Assembly (NCBI GenBank): GCA_045656145.1 | Contig: JAZOQP010000031.1 | Coordinates: 36,452 to 100,451 of the forward strand | Direction of reading: 5' to 3' | Length of the DNA: 64,000 nt | From: SIG565 sp045656145 | GTDB taxonomy: Bacteria > Bacillota > Clostridia > Oscillospirales > Acutalibacteraceae | Part shown: in pieces, positions 7,912 through 15,539 of the stretch | How positions within the stretch are numbered: position 1 is the stretch's first letter | Layout: each line of letters opens with the position of its first letter | Notes under the pieces: model-generated | The model's database searches: none | Seen by the model: the letters and a program-made list of their open reading frames with translations, nothing else | What the model was told of the DNA's origin: nothing | Program-made: the position numbers and the translations under genes

Positions 7912-8830
7912 TTTTCCTCTTCCTTTCTTCATTCTTTTCATACGCTTTAATAATTTCCTGAACAAGTTTATGTCTTACAACATCTCTACCTGTTAGCCTG
8001 TTTATTGAAATACCTTCAATATTTTTAAGAATTGAAATACACTCTTTAAGACCGGATTTTTTACCTGATGGTAAATCGATTTGTGTAATATCGCCCGTAA
8101 CCACGATTTTAGAATTAGCGCCAAGTCTGGTTAGGAACATTTTCATTTGCTCAGTTGTTGTGTTTTGAGCTTCATCGAGAATAATAAAACTATCCTCAAG
8201 AGTTCTTCCTCTCATATAGGCGAGTGGTGCAACTTCAATTTCTCCTCTTTCTTGACATCGAGCAAAATGTTCGGGGCCGAGCATTTCATAAAGCGCATCA
8301 TAAAGCGGTCTTAAATATGGGTCTACCTTTTGCTGCAAATCTCCCGGCAGAAAACCAAGGCTCTCCCCTGCTTCAACCGCCGGTCTTGTTAAGATTATTC
8401 GGCTAATCTGCTTTGAACGGTAAGCAGTAACCGCCATGGCAACCGCTAGATATGTCTTACCCGTTCCTGCAGGGCCAACGCCGATTGTAATAGTATTATT
8501 TTTAATAGCGTTAACATATTTTTGCTGACCAAGAGTTTTGGGTTTAATGGGTTTTCCGCGAGAAGTAACAACAATACATTCTGCATCCTTTAAATCTTCT
8601 AAATTTTTAATATCCCCATCATCAACCAAAGAAATAACATAATCAATATTTTGAACTGAAATTGTTTCTCCCTTTTCTATTAAAGAAATTAGCCCATCAA
8701 TTACCTTTGCAGCATTCTCAACGTCAGTTTTCTCTCCTGAAATTTTCAAGATGTCATTATGAGCGGTAATAACAAGATTATATCTTTTTTCAATAACATT
8801 AATATTTTCATCAAAATTACCGAATAACAC
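7904..8830 (-). CDS. phoH: PhoH-like ATPase
   Basis: 308 aa from GTG at 8830. Walker A GPAGTGKTYLA, the VEAGESLGFLPGDL segment and LDEAQNTT (Walker B) place it in the PhoH family, a P-loop ATPase often linked to RNA metabolism and co-transcribed with ybeY. The start is a problem. The frame stays open upstream to a TGA at 8879-8881, and those codons encode EKIIKIRNLEHIAVLFGN, which resembles the N-terminus of other PhoH proteins, yet no ATG, GTG or TTG occurs there. The only good ribosome-binding site (GGAGAG, 8882-8887) sits 9 nt from an ACG at 8870-8872, and GTG 8830 has none. The true start may be non-canonical. Confidence 0.9.
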   Translation of the reverse strand: MLFGNFDENINVIEKRYNLVITAHNDILKISGEKTDVENAAKVIDGLISLIEKGETISVQNIDYVISLVDDGDIKNLEDLKDAECIVVTSRGKPIKPKTLGQQKYVNAIKNNTITIGVGPAGTGKTYLAVAMAVTAYRSKQISRIILTRPAVEAGESLGFLPGDLQQKVDPYLRPLYDALYEMLGPEHFARCQERGEIEVAPLAYMRGRTLEDSFIILDEAQNTTTEQMKMFLTRLGANSKIVVTGDITQIDLPSGKKSGLKECISILKNIEGISINRLTGRDVVRHKLVQEIIKAYEKNEERKRKND

Positions 8831-8922
8831 AGCAATATGTTCTAAATTTCTAATTTTAATGATTTTTTCCGTAGTTTTTCACTCTCCACATAAATATTTA
8901 ATATATTATAACATAAATTTTT

Positions 8923-10086
8923 CTAATTTAAAACATTAAATAAAATTTTTTCTTCAATTCCAATATTTTTTAAAAATTTAATCTCATAAATTAATGTTAG
9001 TTCATCATCTTTTTCTTGAATGTTTCTTGAAATCACCTCATACTTATTTGTTAATCTATTGATTTCTTCACGCATATCTTCCTCAAGGCTTTGTAATAAT
9101 GCATCTCTTTCAATTTCGAATTTTGAACATTCTAAAAAATAATAGGTTTCAGAAATCATTGAAACGGGCATCTTTTTGCCAAAAAGAAAAAATGTTTTCA
9201 AATTTTCTTCCTTTTCAAAATTACCTTTGATTCTCCCTAAGGAAAGTGGAATTTTGAAAGTGAAAAACTCCAAAATATATTGTTTTTTCAATTCCCCTGA
9301 GCGCTCTGTTTTTTCTCCTGAAAACCTGCCATTTACTTCGATAATTTCTGAAACCAACGCCTTAATTTCGGCTTTTGATTTAACAAATTTATTGTTAAAA
9401 TCAACCTTATTTGTTCCTGAAACTAATATATCCCCTTTTTTAACAACATCGCCCTTTTTAAAATTCGCATAACCCGATTCAACCATTATATCGGTTATTA
9501 TTCCATCATAATCAGAAACTAAATTTGTTGGAAAATTTTTTTCATTATTAGAAATTTCACTAACATTAATAGTGATTTTCGAACCTTCAATATTAAAAGA
9601 ACACCATGCTAATTTTTCATTTTTTAAAAGCATTTTCTCTCTAAAAAGTTGAGAGTTAATTTTAGAAATGCGAGCTCCGTTTTTTACCCCAATTTCCTTT
9701 GCGTTTTTCATGATTTCTTCGGCATCAACATAAACATTACCTTCTATTTCAATATTCCAAATAAATAAGCTTAAAACGCTTAAAATCAATAAAAAAATCG
9801 ATATTCCAATTGGTATACCGATTCTTTTAAAATATCTTTTGATAATAAATTTTATTCCCGCTTTTCTAACTATTTTAATCCTAAATTTGTTTTTCTCTTT
9901 TAGGTTTTTTATTTTTTTAAAATCAGTAACTAATATACTAAAAAATAATGTCTTATCTTCGCGCTTTATATCCCAAAACGGCATTTTATTAATAGATAAA
10001 ATATTCATAAGTTTTTCGGGGAACTCCCCCGAAACCGAGATTGTAACATAACCTAAAATATATCTTAAAAAATCAATAAACCACAT
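8923..10086 (-). CDS. yqfD: Sporulation protein YqfD
   Basis: 387 aa. A cytoplasmic N-terminal part, one strong membrane segment (about residues 92-112) and a long extracytoplasmic region match YqfD, a mother-cell (sigma-E) sporulation protein required for forespore integrity in Bacillus. A G-x-V-x-x-G-D-I-L pattern (VVKKGDILVSG) in the outer domain recalls the lipoyl-like fold of the family. It lies 4 bp after yqfC and 92 bp before phoH. Family assignment rests on order and architecture. Confidence 0.85.
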   Translation of the reverse strand: MWFIDFLRYILGYVTISVSGEFPEKLMNILSINKMPFWDIKREDKTLFFSILVTDFKKIKNLKEKNKFRIKIVRKAGIKFIIKRYFKRIGIPIGISIFLLILSVLSLFIWNIEIEGNVYVDAEEIMKNAKEIGVKNGARISKINSQLFREKMLLKNEKLAWCSFNIEGSKITINVSEISNNEKNFPTNLVSDYDGIITDIMVESGYANFKKGDVVKKGDILVSGTNKVDFNNKFVKSKAEIKALVSEIIEVNGRFSGEKTERSGELKKQYILEFFTFKIPLSLGRIKGNFEKEENLKTFFLFGKKMPVSMISETYYFLECSKFEIERDALLQSLEEDMREEINRLTNKYEVISRNIQEKDDELTLIYEIKFLKNIGIEEKILFNVLN

Positions 10087-10090
10087 ATCA

Positions 10091-10390
10091 TCACCTTATC
10101 AAAAATTCTACCGTGTGAATTTTACCTTCAATAAGTATCTGATTATCATTAAAACCTATTAAATTAAAGTTTTCACCACTAAATAATATACTGCCTTTTT
10201 TGAAAGAAATTTTAAAAACAGTATCCTCATATTCGGTAATTTGGCAATTCCCTTCAATACTGCATTTCTTACCATTTGTGATAAGCCTTGGTATAGGCGC
10301 AGTAACTTCAGATGGAATATCTTCTAAAAAATCAAATAGATTAAATTTGGTTTTCTTTTTTGAAATTGAAGTTTTAATTTTTTTACCCAT
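10091..10390 (-). CDS. yqfC: Sporulation protein YqfC
   Basis: 99 aa with the YabP/YqfC fold pattern: SEVTAPIPRLITNGKKCSIEG and a C-terminal beta-rich half ending ILIEGKIHTVEFLIR. The gene directly precedes yqfD as in Bacillus, where both belong to the sigma-E regulon. RBS AGGTG lies upstream of the ATG. It diverges from ylbJ across a 76-bp gap in which I see no convincing sigma-A promoter, consistent with a sporulation sigma factor. Confidence 0.85.
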   Translation of the reverse strand: MGKKIKTSISKKKTKFNLFDFLEDIPSEVTAPIPRLITNGKKCSIEGNCQITEYEDTVFKISFKKGSILFSGENFNLIGFNDNQILIEGKIHTVEFLIR

Positions 10391-10466
10391 TTCGCACCTA
10401 GCCTTCTAAAACAAAATATGAATTCATTTCTTTTTTAATTCATAATATTTGTTTTGGGTGAAACAA

Positions 10467-11504
10467 ATGAAAAAATTTTTAAATAATTTTACTTATATTT
10501 TTAAATTTGGAAGCATTTTAATCATTTTTTTAGCTATCATAAGATTTCCTGAAATTGCAAAAGCGGGAGCAAAAAGCGGAATAATAATTGCTTATGAAAT
10601 AATCTTACCCTCTCTCTTCCCAATGCTTTGTGCATGCTTAATGATTAATAAAAGTAATTTAATCGATGAAATTCCAATTTTTAAAAAGAAAAACTATTTG
10701 AAAAATTATTTTTACGTAGTAATAATTTCAAATTTAGGCGGTTATCCTATAGGCGCTAAGGTTTTAAATGAACAGTTTAAAAATAAGCAAATTTCAAAAA
10801 AAGATGCAAATTTATTGCTTTATTGCTCGGTTAACCCGGGGCCCGCATTTACAGTTTTGGTGGTGGGATGTGGAATTCTGAACTCACTTAAAGCAGGGAT
10901 AGTTATTTATATTTCTCAAATATTATCTTCATTGGTGATTTTTTGCTTAATTTACAAATTTTTAGAAAAAAACTATAATGAAATAAATAAGAAAAAACTT
11001 AATTTTAGCGATATTTTTGTTGATTCGGTAAGCGATGCGAGCTTATCAATTTTAAATATATCGGGATATATAATTTTTTCTTCATCAATTTTAGAAATAA
11101 TTAACTCGGCTGATATAAATTTATCCTTTATAAATTACTTTTTTGAAATCACAAATGCAATACTTTCCACTAAAAATATTTATATTCTTTCAATTATTCT
11201 GTCCTTTGCTTCTTTTTCAATTTTATTTCAAATAATATCAATTGCAAAAGCCTTTAAACCAAATTTTATAAAAATCGTTGCCTTTAAAATTTTAAATTGC
11301 ATTTTAACTGTAATTTTAATAATTATAATTTTAAAAATATTTCCCATCAAATTTGAAACAATGAGTAACTTATATGGCAAAGTCTTGACAAACAATAGTA
11401 ATAAATTAGTTTTCACTTTAATTTTTATATCGACTTTCATAAGTTTTTTGGTTAGCATAACTAATGAAAAACTCTGCGGAAAAATTTCTAAAGATATTTT
11501 TTAA
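10467..11504 (+). CDS. ylbJ: Sporulation integral membrane protein YlbJ
   Basis: About 345 aa, with eight or more hydrophobic segments. The start is placed at ATG 10467 after GGGTG; an in-frame TTG at 10449 lacks a site. Family marks are EIILPSLFPMLCACL, SNLGGYPIGAKVL and CSVNPGPAFTVLVVG, the paired nucleoside-recognition-like motifs of YlbJ. In Bacillus, YlbJ is a sigma-E protein needed for heat-resistant spores. It diverges from yqfC-yqfD. No terminator is visible before the tRNA promoter 8 bp downstream. Confidence 0.85.
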   Translation: MKKFLNNFTYIFKFGSILIIFLAIIRFPEIAKAGAKSGIIIAYEIILPSLFPMLCACLMINKSNLIDEIPIFKKKNYLKNYFYVVIISNLGGYPIGAKVLNEQFKNKQISKKDANLLLYCSVNPGPAFTVLVVGCGILNSLKAGIVIYISQILSSLVIFCLIYKFLEKNYNEINKKKLNFSDIFVDSVSDASLSILNISGYIIFSSSILEIINSADINLSFINYFFEITNAILSTKNIYILSIILSFASFSILFQIISIAKAFKPNFIKIVAFKILNCILTVILIIIILKIFPIKFETMSNLYGKVLTNNSNKLVFTLIFISTFISFLVSITNEKLCGKISKDIF

Positions 11505-11511
11505 ATTTATA

Positions 11512-11539
11512 TTGACAAAAAGCATTTTTATGGTATAAT
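11512..11539 (+). promoter_or_regulatory. Promoter of tRNA-His
   Basis: TTGACA (11512-11517) and TATAAT (11534-11539) with a 16-bp spacer are perfect hexamers, 12 bp before the tRNA, as expected for a stable RNA gene. Confidence 0.85.
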
Positions 11540-11551
11540 TGTTGAGTATTC

Positions 11552-11629
11552 GGTGGATGTAGCTTAGTTGGTTAAAGCGCCAGTTTGTGGCACTGGAGAC
11601 CGTGGGTTCGAGTCCCATCTTCCACCCCA
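11552..11629 (+). tRNA. tRNA-His (GTG)
   Basis: A full cloverleaf with encoded CCA. The anticodon loop TTGTGGC gives GTG. The extra 5' G (position -1) opposite discriminator C is the His identity mark. The T-arm reads GTGGGTTCGAGTCCCAT. The acceptor stem has one T-T mismatch at its sixth pair, all other arms pair well. Confidence 0.95.
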
Positions 11630-11635
11630 CAACAA

Positions 11636-11668
11636 AAAGGCTTTGGTAAATCACACCAAAGCCTTTAT
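11636..11668 (+). terminator. Hairpin between the two tRNAs
   Basis: A 12-bp perfect stem (11636-11647 with 11655-11666) with a 7-nt loop. The following T-run is short (TTTAT), so it may be a weak terminator or processing signal after tRNA-His. Confidence 0.6.
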
Positions 11669-11694
11669 CTAAATAAAAATCACAAATTTAATAT

Positions 11695-11769
11695 TGGGGT
11701 GTCGTCAAGCGGTAAGACACAGCACTTTGACTGCTGCATTCGTAGGTTCGAATCCTGCCACCCCAGCCA
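11695..11769 (+). tRNA. tRNA-Gln (TTG)
   Basis: 75 nt with encoded CCA. Acceptor TGGGGTG pairs with the 3' strand CACCCCA, the anticodon loop CTTTGAC gives TTG, and the T-loop is GGTTCGAATCC. The last 18 nt are repeated at 12596-12613, see the putative integrated unit. Confidence 0.96.
11752..11769 (+). repeat. 18-bp direct repeat, copy 1 (tRNA-Gln 3' end)
   Basis: ATCCTGCCACCCCAGCCA, the 3' end of tRNA-Gln, is repeated exactly at 12596-12613. The 3' end of a tRNA duplicated at the far side of foreign-looking DNA is the classic footprint of tyrosine-recombinase integration (attL/attR). Confidence 0.85.
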
Positions 11770-11773
11770 TGTT

Positions 11774-11816
11774 GAATGTTCATAACGGACTTGACCGTTA
11801 TGAACATTCTTTTTTT
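11774..11816 (+). terminator. Terminator after tRNA-Gln
   Basis: A perfect 15-bp stem (11774-11788 with 11795-11809), loop ACTTGA, then T7. Its right-arm sequence CCGTTATGAA recurs at 12398-12407, just past the lipoprotein stop codon. Confidence 0.92.
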
Positions 11817-11886
11817 GAGAAAGTTTTGGGTATTAGGGACAACCCTAACAAGTGTGGATATCCATCCACGATGCTTGCAAAATTGA

Positions 11887-11915
11887 TTGCAATAAAAAAT
11901 GTTTTGTGATATAAT
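11887..11915 (+). promoter_or_regulatory. Promoter of lipoprotein gene
   Basis: TTGCAA (11887-11892) and TATAAT (11910-11915) with a 17-bp spacer, 33 bp before the preferred start codon. Confidence 0.75.
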
Positions 11916-11948
11916 AATAAAACAAATTTATATTAGGTGGTTATGATT

Positions 11949-12395
11949 GTGAAAAAGTTTTTATCTTTTTTTCTATGTATTGTTCTATGTTTAGTTTGTT
12001 CAGCTTGTGGGGATTATAGCGAAAACCAGTCTAACATATCTAGCTCTGATACCAATTCTACAATAGAACTTATAAATCAAGAAAATGTAAAAATCTCTTT
12101 CAGTGGCACGAGCAAGGATATCGGTATTGGAGAGGGTATATATCTATTAGTGGAAAACTCTCGCTCTGAAAGTATAATTGTCAACATAATAGAAGTATCT
12201 CTAAATGACATTATGCAATCTGTAATACAACCTCAAATGCCACTTCATTTAACTTCACCAGGTAAAAAATCTACTCAACCTTATGTTTTTACAAATATAA
12301 AAGATTTAAACGGTAAAGCACAGTTTAAAATCAAAGTAATGAATGAGAATTTTGAAGAATTATTTGTTAGCGACTTCGTGGAAGTGTCTTTTTAA
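11949..12395 (+). CDS. Small secreted lipoprotein, unknown function
   Basis: 148 aa from GTG 11949, chosen because AGGTGG lies 8 nt upstream; in-frame starts at 11937 and 11943 overlap or crowd that site. The N-terminus has two lysines, a hydrophobic core and the lipobox VCSAC, so the mature protein would be lipidated at Cys (about residue 19-20) and face outward. A Ser/Asn-rich linker follows, then a beta-rich domain of about 100 residues resembling an immunoglobulin-like fold (ISFSGTSKDIGIGEGIYLLV). No family recognised. It is the only gene between the tRNA-Gln 3'-end repeats. Confidence 0.7.
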   Translation: MKKFLSFFLCIVLCLVCSACGDYSENQSNISSSDTNSTIELINQENVKISFSGTSKDIGIGEGIYLLVENSRSESIIVNIIEVSLNDIMQSVIQPQMPLHLTSPGKKSTQPYVFTNIKDLNGKAQFKIKVMNENFEELFVSDFVEVSF

Positions 12396-12423
12396 ATCCG
12401 TTATGAATACCCGCACCAAAATT

Positions 12424-12452
12424 ACACTCCATTTTAAATGGGGTGTTTTTTA
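12424..12452 (+). terminator. Terminator of lipoprotein gene
   Basis: Arms ACACTCCATT and AATGGGGTGT form a near-perfect stem with one G-T pair, followed by T6, 29 bp after the stop codon. Confidence 0.85.
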
Positions 12453-12595
12453 TTAGCTTTTTAAACAGGATGAGAACCGTAGGTTCGTCGAAGCTGTTGA
12501 GAAACCGCGCCAGGGTTTCTCAAACTGCGAAGTCTCGAGCACATAAATTTTTTCGGTAACATTCGCAATGTTCAAAAAAATTAATAGCGCAGAGT
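12453..12595. other. Non-coding stretch with inverted repeats at right end of integrated unit
   Basis: No ORF supported. It contains the small palindrome GAACCGTAGGTTC (12475-12487), whose right part CGTAGGTTCG matches 10 nt of the tRNA-Gln T-arm at 11741-11750. It also has a perfect 10-bp inverted repeat TTGAGAAACC/GGTTTCTCAA at 12497-12523 and AACATT-CGC-AATGTT at 12558-12572. The 12470-12545 part is richer in G+C than its neighbours. It could be a recombination (att arm) region or the remains of a structured RNA. Confidence 0.4.
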
Positions 12596-12613
12596 ATCCT
12601 GCCACCCCAGCCA
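12596..12613 (+). repeat. 18-bp direct repeat, copy 2
   Basis: An exact second copy of the tRNA-Gln 3' end (11752-11769) including CCA, without the rest of a tRNA. Only the 10-nt T-arm match 110 bp upstream hints at more tRNA sequence. Confidence 0.85.
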
Positions 12614-12650
12614 AAAGTCCAAGAACATTATGTTCTTGGACTTTTTATTT
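12614..12650 (+). terminator. Terminator right of the second repeat
   Basis: A 12-bp stem AGTCCAAGAACA / TGTTCTTGGACT with loop TTA, then T5ATTTTTT. It begins 1-3 bp after the repeat, the position expected for the original tRNA-Gln terminator. Confidence 0.88.
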
Positions 12651-12710
12651 TTTCACTTTCCAATGTACGCCTGCATAATATATATAAGCAAATAAATTTG
12701 AGGTGCTTAT

Positions 12711-13187
12711 ATGAATAAATCAATAGATGATTACATAAACGAACTTATAAAAACCAGCAAGAGAAGTAAATTCAAAGAAACACCTGTAATTTCAGAAGAA
12801 ATTTCTAATGTTGTTTTTGGATATTTACTGATATCGGTATCACATTCGCAAAACACTTTTCCTGTAAGTAATGCAGAATTTACTGTGTTTGATAAAAACA
12901 AAAATATCGCCGCAAACGGCAGAACCGATTCTAGCGGAAAATCGGATAAAATTAAACTCCCTGCAATCCCTAAAAGTCTTAGTGAATCTCCCGGAAATGA
13001 ATTAATTAATTCCGCAGTTTTTTATGATGTTGAGATAAAGGCCGAAAACTATATACCATTTACAATAAAAAATATACCTGTTTTTGAAGGTGTTACAACA
13101 CTTCAAAATTTTGATATGACTTTCTTTTCAGCCTCCCCTAATGGTCTGCCGCAAACAATAAATCTGCCTACAGAAAACAGTTTATGA
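12711..13187 (+). CDS. Small protein with Cna-B/carboxypeptidase-regulatory-like beta domain
   Basis: 158 aa, no signal peptide or membrane segment. Residues about 35-150 look like a beta-sandwich repeat of the Cna-B or carboxypeptidase-regulatory kind: VFGYLLISVSHSQNTFPVSNAEFTVFD would be cut as GYLLISVS, PVSNAEFTVFD, then NGRTDSSGKSDKIKLP and a YDVEIKAENYIPFTIKNIPVFEG segment. RBS GAGGTG precedes the ATG. The next gene starts 11 bp later and encodes a SpoIID/peptidoglycan-binding protein, so the pair probably acts on the cell or spore envelope. Function is not established. Confidence 0.6.
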   Translation: MNKSIDDYINELIKTSKRSKFKETPVISEEISNVVFGYLLISVSHSQNTFPVSNAEFTVFDKNKNIAANGRTDSSGKSDKIKLPAIPKSLSESPGNELINSAVFYDVEIKAENYIPFTIKNIPVFEGVTTLQNFDMTFFSASPNGLPQTINLPTENSL

Positions 13188-13198
13188 GGTGAAAAAAT

Positions 13199-14563
13199 AT
13201 GCCACAAAATTTATTGCCAACAATACCTGAAACAATAACTGTTCATCTTGGCAGACCTGATAGTAATGCCGAAAATATAACAGTTCCTTTTACTGATTAC
13301 ATTAAAAATGTTGCTTCAAGTGAAATATATCCTACATGGCCCGAAAACGCCCTAAGGGCAAATATATATGCAATAATCTCCTATGCTCTCAATAGAGTTT
13401 ATACCGAATGGTACCCATCTCGCGGTTATAATTTTGATATAACTAATACAACCGCTTTCGACCAAGCTTTTGTAAAAGATAGAGATATTTATGAAAACAT
13501 TAGTAAAATAGTTGATGAAATTTTTAATGATTATGTAGTGCGCCAAGGTGAAGTTCAGCCTTTATTTACTCAATTTTGCAACGGAACTACCTCTAAATGC
13601 GCAGGACTCTCTCAATGGGGCACCGTAACTCTAGCTGAAGAAGGATTAACCCCATATTCAATTTTGCAAAATTATTATGGCGAAAATATCGGAATTATTG
13701 AAGATGCTCCTGTAAGTGAAATTCCTGAATCTTATCCCGGTTCGCCATTAATAATTGGTATGGCCGGAAATGATGTTGAAATTATCCAACGTCAACTTAA
13801 CAGAATTAGAAGAAATTATCCTGCAATACCTGAAATTAGAGCTCGCTTAGGCGTTTTTGACGCCACAACTAAAGAAGCAGTTATAAAATTTCAGAACATA
13901 TTTAATCTTGGCGAAACCGGCGAGGTTGATAAATCAACTTGGTATAAAATCAAGGAGATTTATAATGGTGTTAAGCGATTAAGCGAGCTTACAGGCGAAG
14001 GACTAAGCATTGAAGAAGTAACAACACTTTATGAATCTGAATTAAGCCTTGGCGCCACGGGATATCCTGTTACAACAATACAATACTATCTTAATATTAT
14101 CGCCTATTTTAACCCAAATCTTAACATAATTCCTATTACCGCTATTTTTGACAATGCAACTCAAAATGCAGTTGCGCTTTTTCAAAGTGAATACGGTATT
14201 ACTTCTACGGGTATAGTAAACCGAGAAACTTGGAATAAAATTACAGGTGTTTATAGCGAAATTTTAAGAAGTCAACCTGAGGGCTACCAAGGGAATTCAG
14301 CAAAACTTTACCCCGGATATTTTTTAACTCCAGGCGCTATTGGAGATAATATAGTTGACCTACAAACATATCTTTCATTAATTAGCCAAACACTAAATAA
14401 CATCCCACAAGTTACTATAAACGGAGAATTTGATGAGCAAACTAAAAATGCCGTTATCTCATTTCAAGAAAATTACGGCTTAATTCCAACAGGGTTTGTA
14501 GGCCCTTTAACCTGGCAAAAAATTGCTCAAATTTACGATAATATTATTTACGATGAACTTTAA
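13199..14563 (+). CDS. SpoIID-like domain protein with three peptidoglycan-binding repeats
   Basis: 454 aa. Residues about 25-165 resemble the SpoIID/LytB amidase-enhancer fold (FTDYIKNVASSEIYPTWPENA, split here at SSEIYP; then CNGTTSKCAGLSQWG). SpoIID is a lytic transglycosylase that acts in engulfment. Three PG_binding_1-type repeats follow at about 185-252, 285-350 and 375-445, each ending TGxVxxxTWxKI. No signal peptide is seen, which is unusual for an envelope protein but shared by some spore-associated proteins. The 3' end overlaps the convergent gerAB-like gene by 20 bp, with no terminator between them. Confidence 0.7.
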   Translation: MPQNLLPTIPETITVHLGRPDSNAENITVPFTDYIKNVASSEIYPTWPENALRANIYAIISYALNRVYTEWYPSRGYNFDITNTTAFDQAFVKDRDIYENISKIVDEIFNDYVVRQGEVQPLFTQFCNGTTSKCAGLSQWGTVTLAEEGLTPYSILQNYYGENIGIIEDAPVSEIPESYPGSPLIIGMAGNDVEIIQRQLNRIRRNYPAIPEIRARLGVFDATTKEAVIKFQNIFNLGETGEVDKSTWYKIKEIYNGVKRLSELTGEGLSIEEVTTLYESELSLGATGYPVTTIQYYLNIIAYFNPNLNIIPITAIFDNATQNAVALFQSEYGITSTGIVNRETWNKITGVYSEILRSQPEGYQGNSAKLYPGYFLTPGAIGDNIVDLQTYLSLISQTLNNIPQVTINGEFDEQTKNAVISFQENYGLIPTGFVGPLTWQKIAQIYDNIIYDEL

Positions 14564-15539
14564 ATTTAACAAAAATTAAAATAGTAATTGGTAATAAAAT
14601 TTCAAAAATTAATAAACATAAATTAAAAATATCGCTTTTTAAAACAACATCTAAAAAATTTAAATTGCAAATTATTAATAATATTGCAGCCGTAAAAAAT
14701 ACGGCTGTTTTTATTTTAACATACTCTACCGCTAAATTTATCGTTATGGCACATTTTATTAGAGTCGAAAAGAAATAGACATAATAGGTAAAACCGTCTA
14801 AACGGCTAAAATTCCGCCCAAAAGATACTAAGCTTGTAAGGGTTGAATATGGATATTCAACCACCTTCGCAGTAGCCGAACCCAAAACTAACATTATATT
14901 TAAAACATAGGTTAAAATTATTAAAAATCCAAATAAAACTCCAAGATTTAATATCCTGTTATTTTCTTTATTTTTTAATTTTAAAAGTAATAAAAATGGA
15001 ATTGTCAATTCGCCAAAGCTATGAATAAAAAAAGTTAAACTTTGCCTTACAATATCCTTAAAATTGAAGTCTTTTATCGTTAAATCAGTAAAAGTTAATT
15101 TGTTAAACGAAGCAACAAATACTAAAACTAAAATTCCTAAAACTATAAAAAATGCATATAGCGAAAAAAGATATAAAACACGCCTTTTCATAAGTCCCAA
15201 TAAAAAGGATAAAAGCACAAATAATGTTGATATTATAAAACGAGGGGTTTTAGGCAATCTAACCGCATCAACAAAGGTTATATAATCATTAGCAGATATA
15301 ATAAAAACTATAATGCAAAGCAAAAAAATCATTACTTTTAATACGGTGTTCGGCAGAAATTCAAATTTAGAAATTTTATAAAAAACTGCCATTAAAATAA
15401 TTGTTGGAATTACCGAAAAAGCAAGCGAATAAATAGCTGTTTCAACGCCGATTCCTTTAGGAAAAACAATAACCGTATTTCCTAAAAGGAATACTGCTAT
15501 TAGAAATATTTTATGCTTTAAATATAATTCTTTACTCAT
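14544..15539 (-). CDS. Spore germination permease, GerAB/GerKB type
   Basis: About 331 aa from ATG 15539, which overlaps the upstream gerAC-like stop by 8 nt (ATGAGTAA) and has GGAGAACG before it. Around ten hydrophobic segments fit the APC-superfamily GerAB subunit that binds germinants in the inner spore membrane. Motifs include GNTVIVFPKGIG and VYFFSTLIKC. It is the last gene of the operon gerAA-gerAC-gerAB. Germinant identity cannot be inferred. Confidence 0.85.
   Translation of the reverse strand: MSKELYLKHKIFLIAVFLLGNTVIVFPKGIGVETAIYSLAFSVIPTIILMAVFYKISKFEFLPNTVLKVMIFLLCIIVFIISANDYITFVDAVRLPKTPRFIISTLFVLLSFLLGLMKRRVLYLFSLYAFFIVLGILVLVFVASFNKLTFTDLTIKDFNFKDIVRQSLTFFIHSFGELTIPFLLLLKLKNKENNRILNLGVLFGFLIILTYVLNIMLVLGSATAKVVEYPYSTLTSLVSFGRNFSRLDGFTYYVYFFSTLIKCAITINLAVEYVKIKTAVFFTAAILLIICNLNFLDVVLKSDIFNLCLLIFEILLPITILIFVKFKVHRK

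Larger units (their letters stand above)
11752..12613 (+). mobile_element. Putative tRNA-Gln-integrated unit or remnant
   Basis: An 844-bp unit (repeat-to-repeat) separates the tRNA-Gln 3' end from its second copy. It carries its own hairpin terminators, one promoter, one lipoprotein gene and a G+C-richer stretch with inverted repeats near its right end, but no integrase. A terminator directly follows the right repeat and may be the original tRNA-Gln terminator. Either a degraded island, a non-autonomous element, or two rounds of local duplication would explain it; the repeat itself is certain, the mechanism is inference. Confidence 0.45.

Noticed and set aside
11418..11654. 78-codon minus-strand frame across ylbJ end and tRNA-His
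   Set aside because: It crosses a complete tRNA and has no ribosome-binding site; the sequence is explained by the tRNA.
11585..11909. Two overlapping plus-strand frames across both tRNAs
   Set aside because: They read through tRNA sequence and a terminator stem; no family pattern and no ribosome-binding site.
12439..12613. A second, degenerate tRNA-Gln
   Set aside because: TGGGGTGT (12439) and CGTAGGTTCG (12478) resemble tRNA segments, but the first belongs to a terminator stem and no D- or anticodon arm exists; only the 18-bp 3' end is a true repeat.
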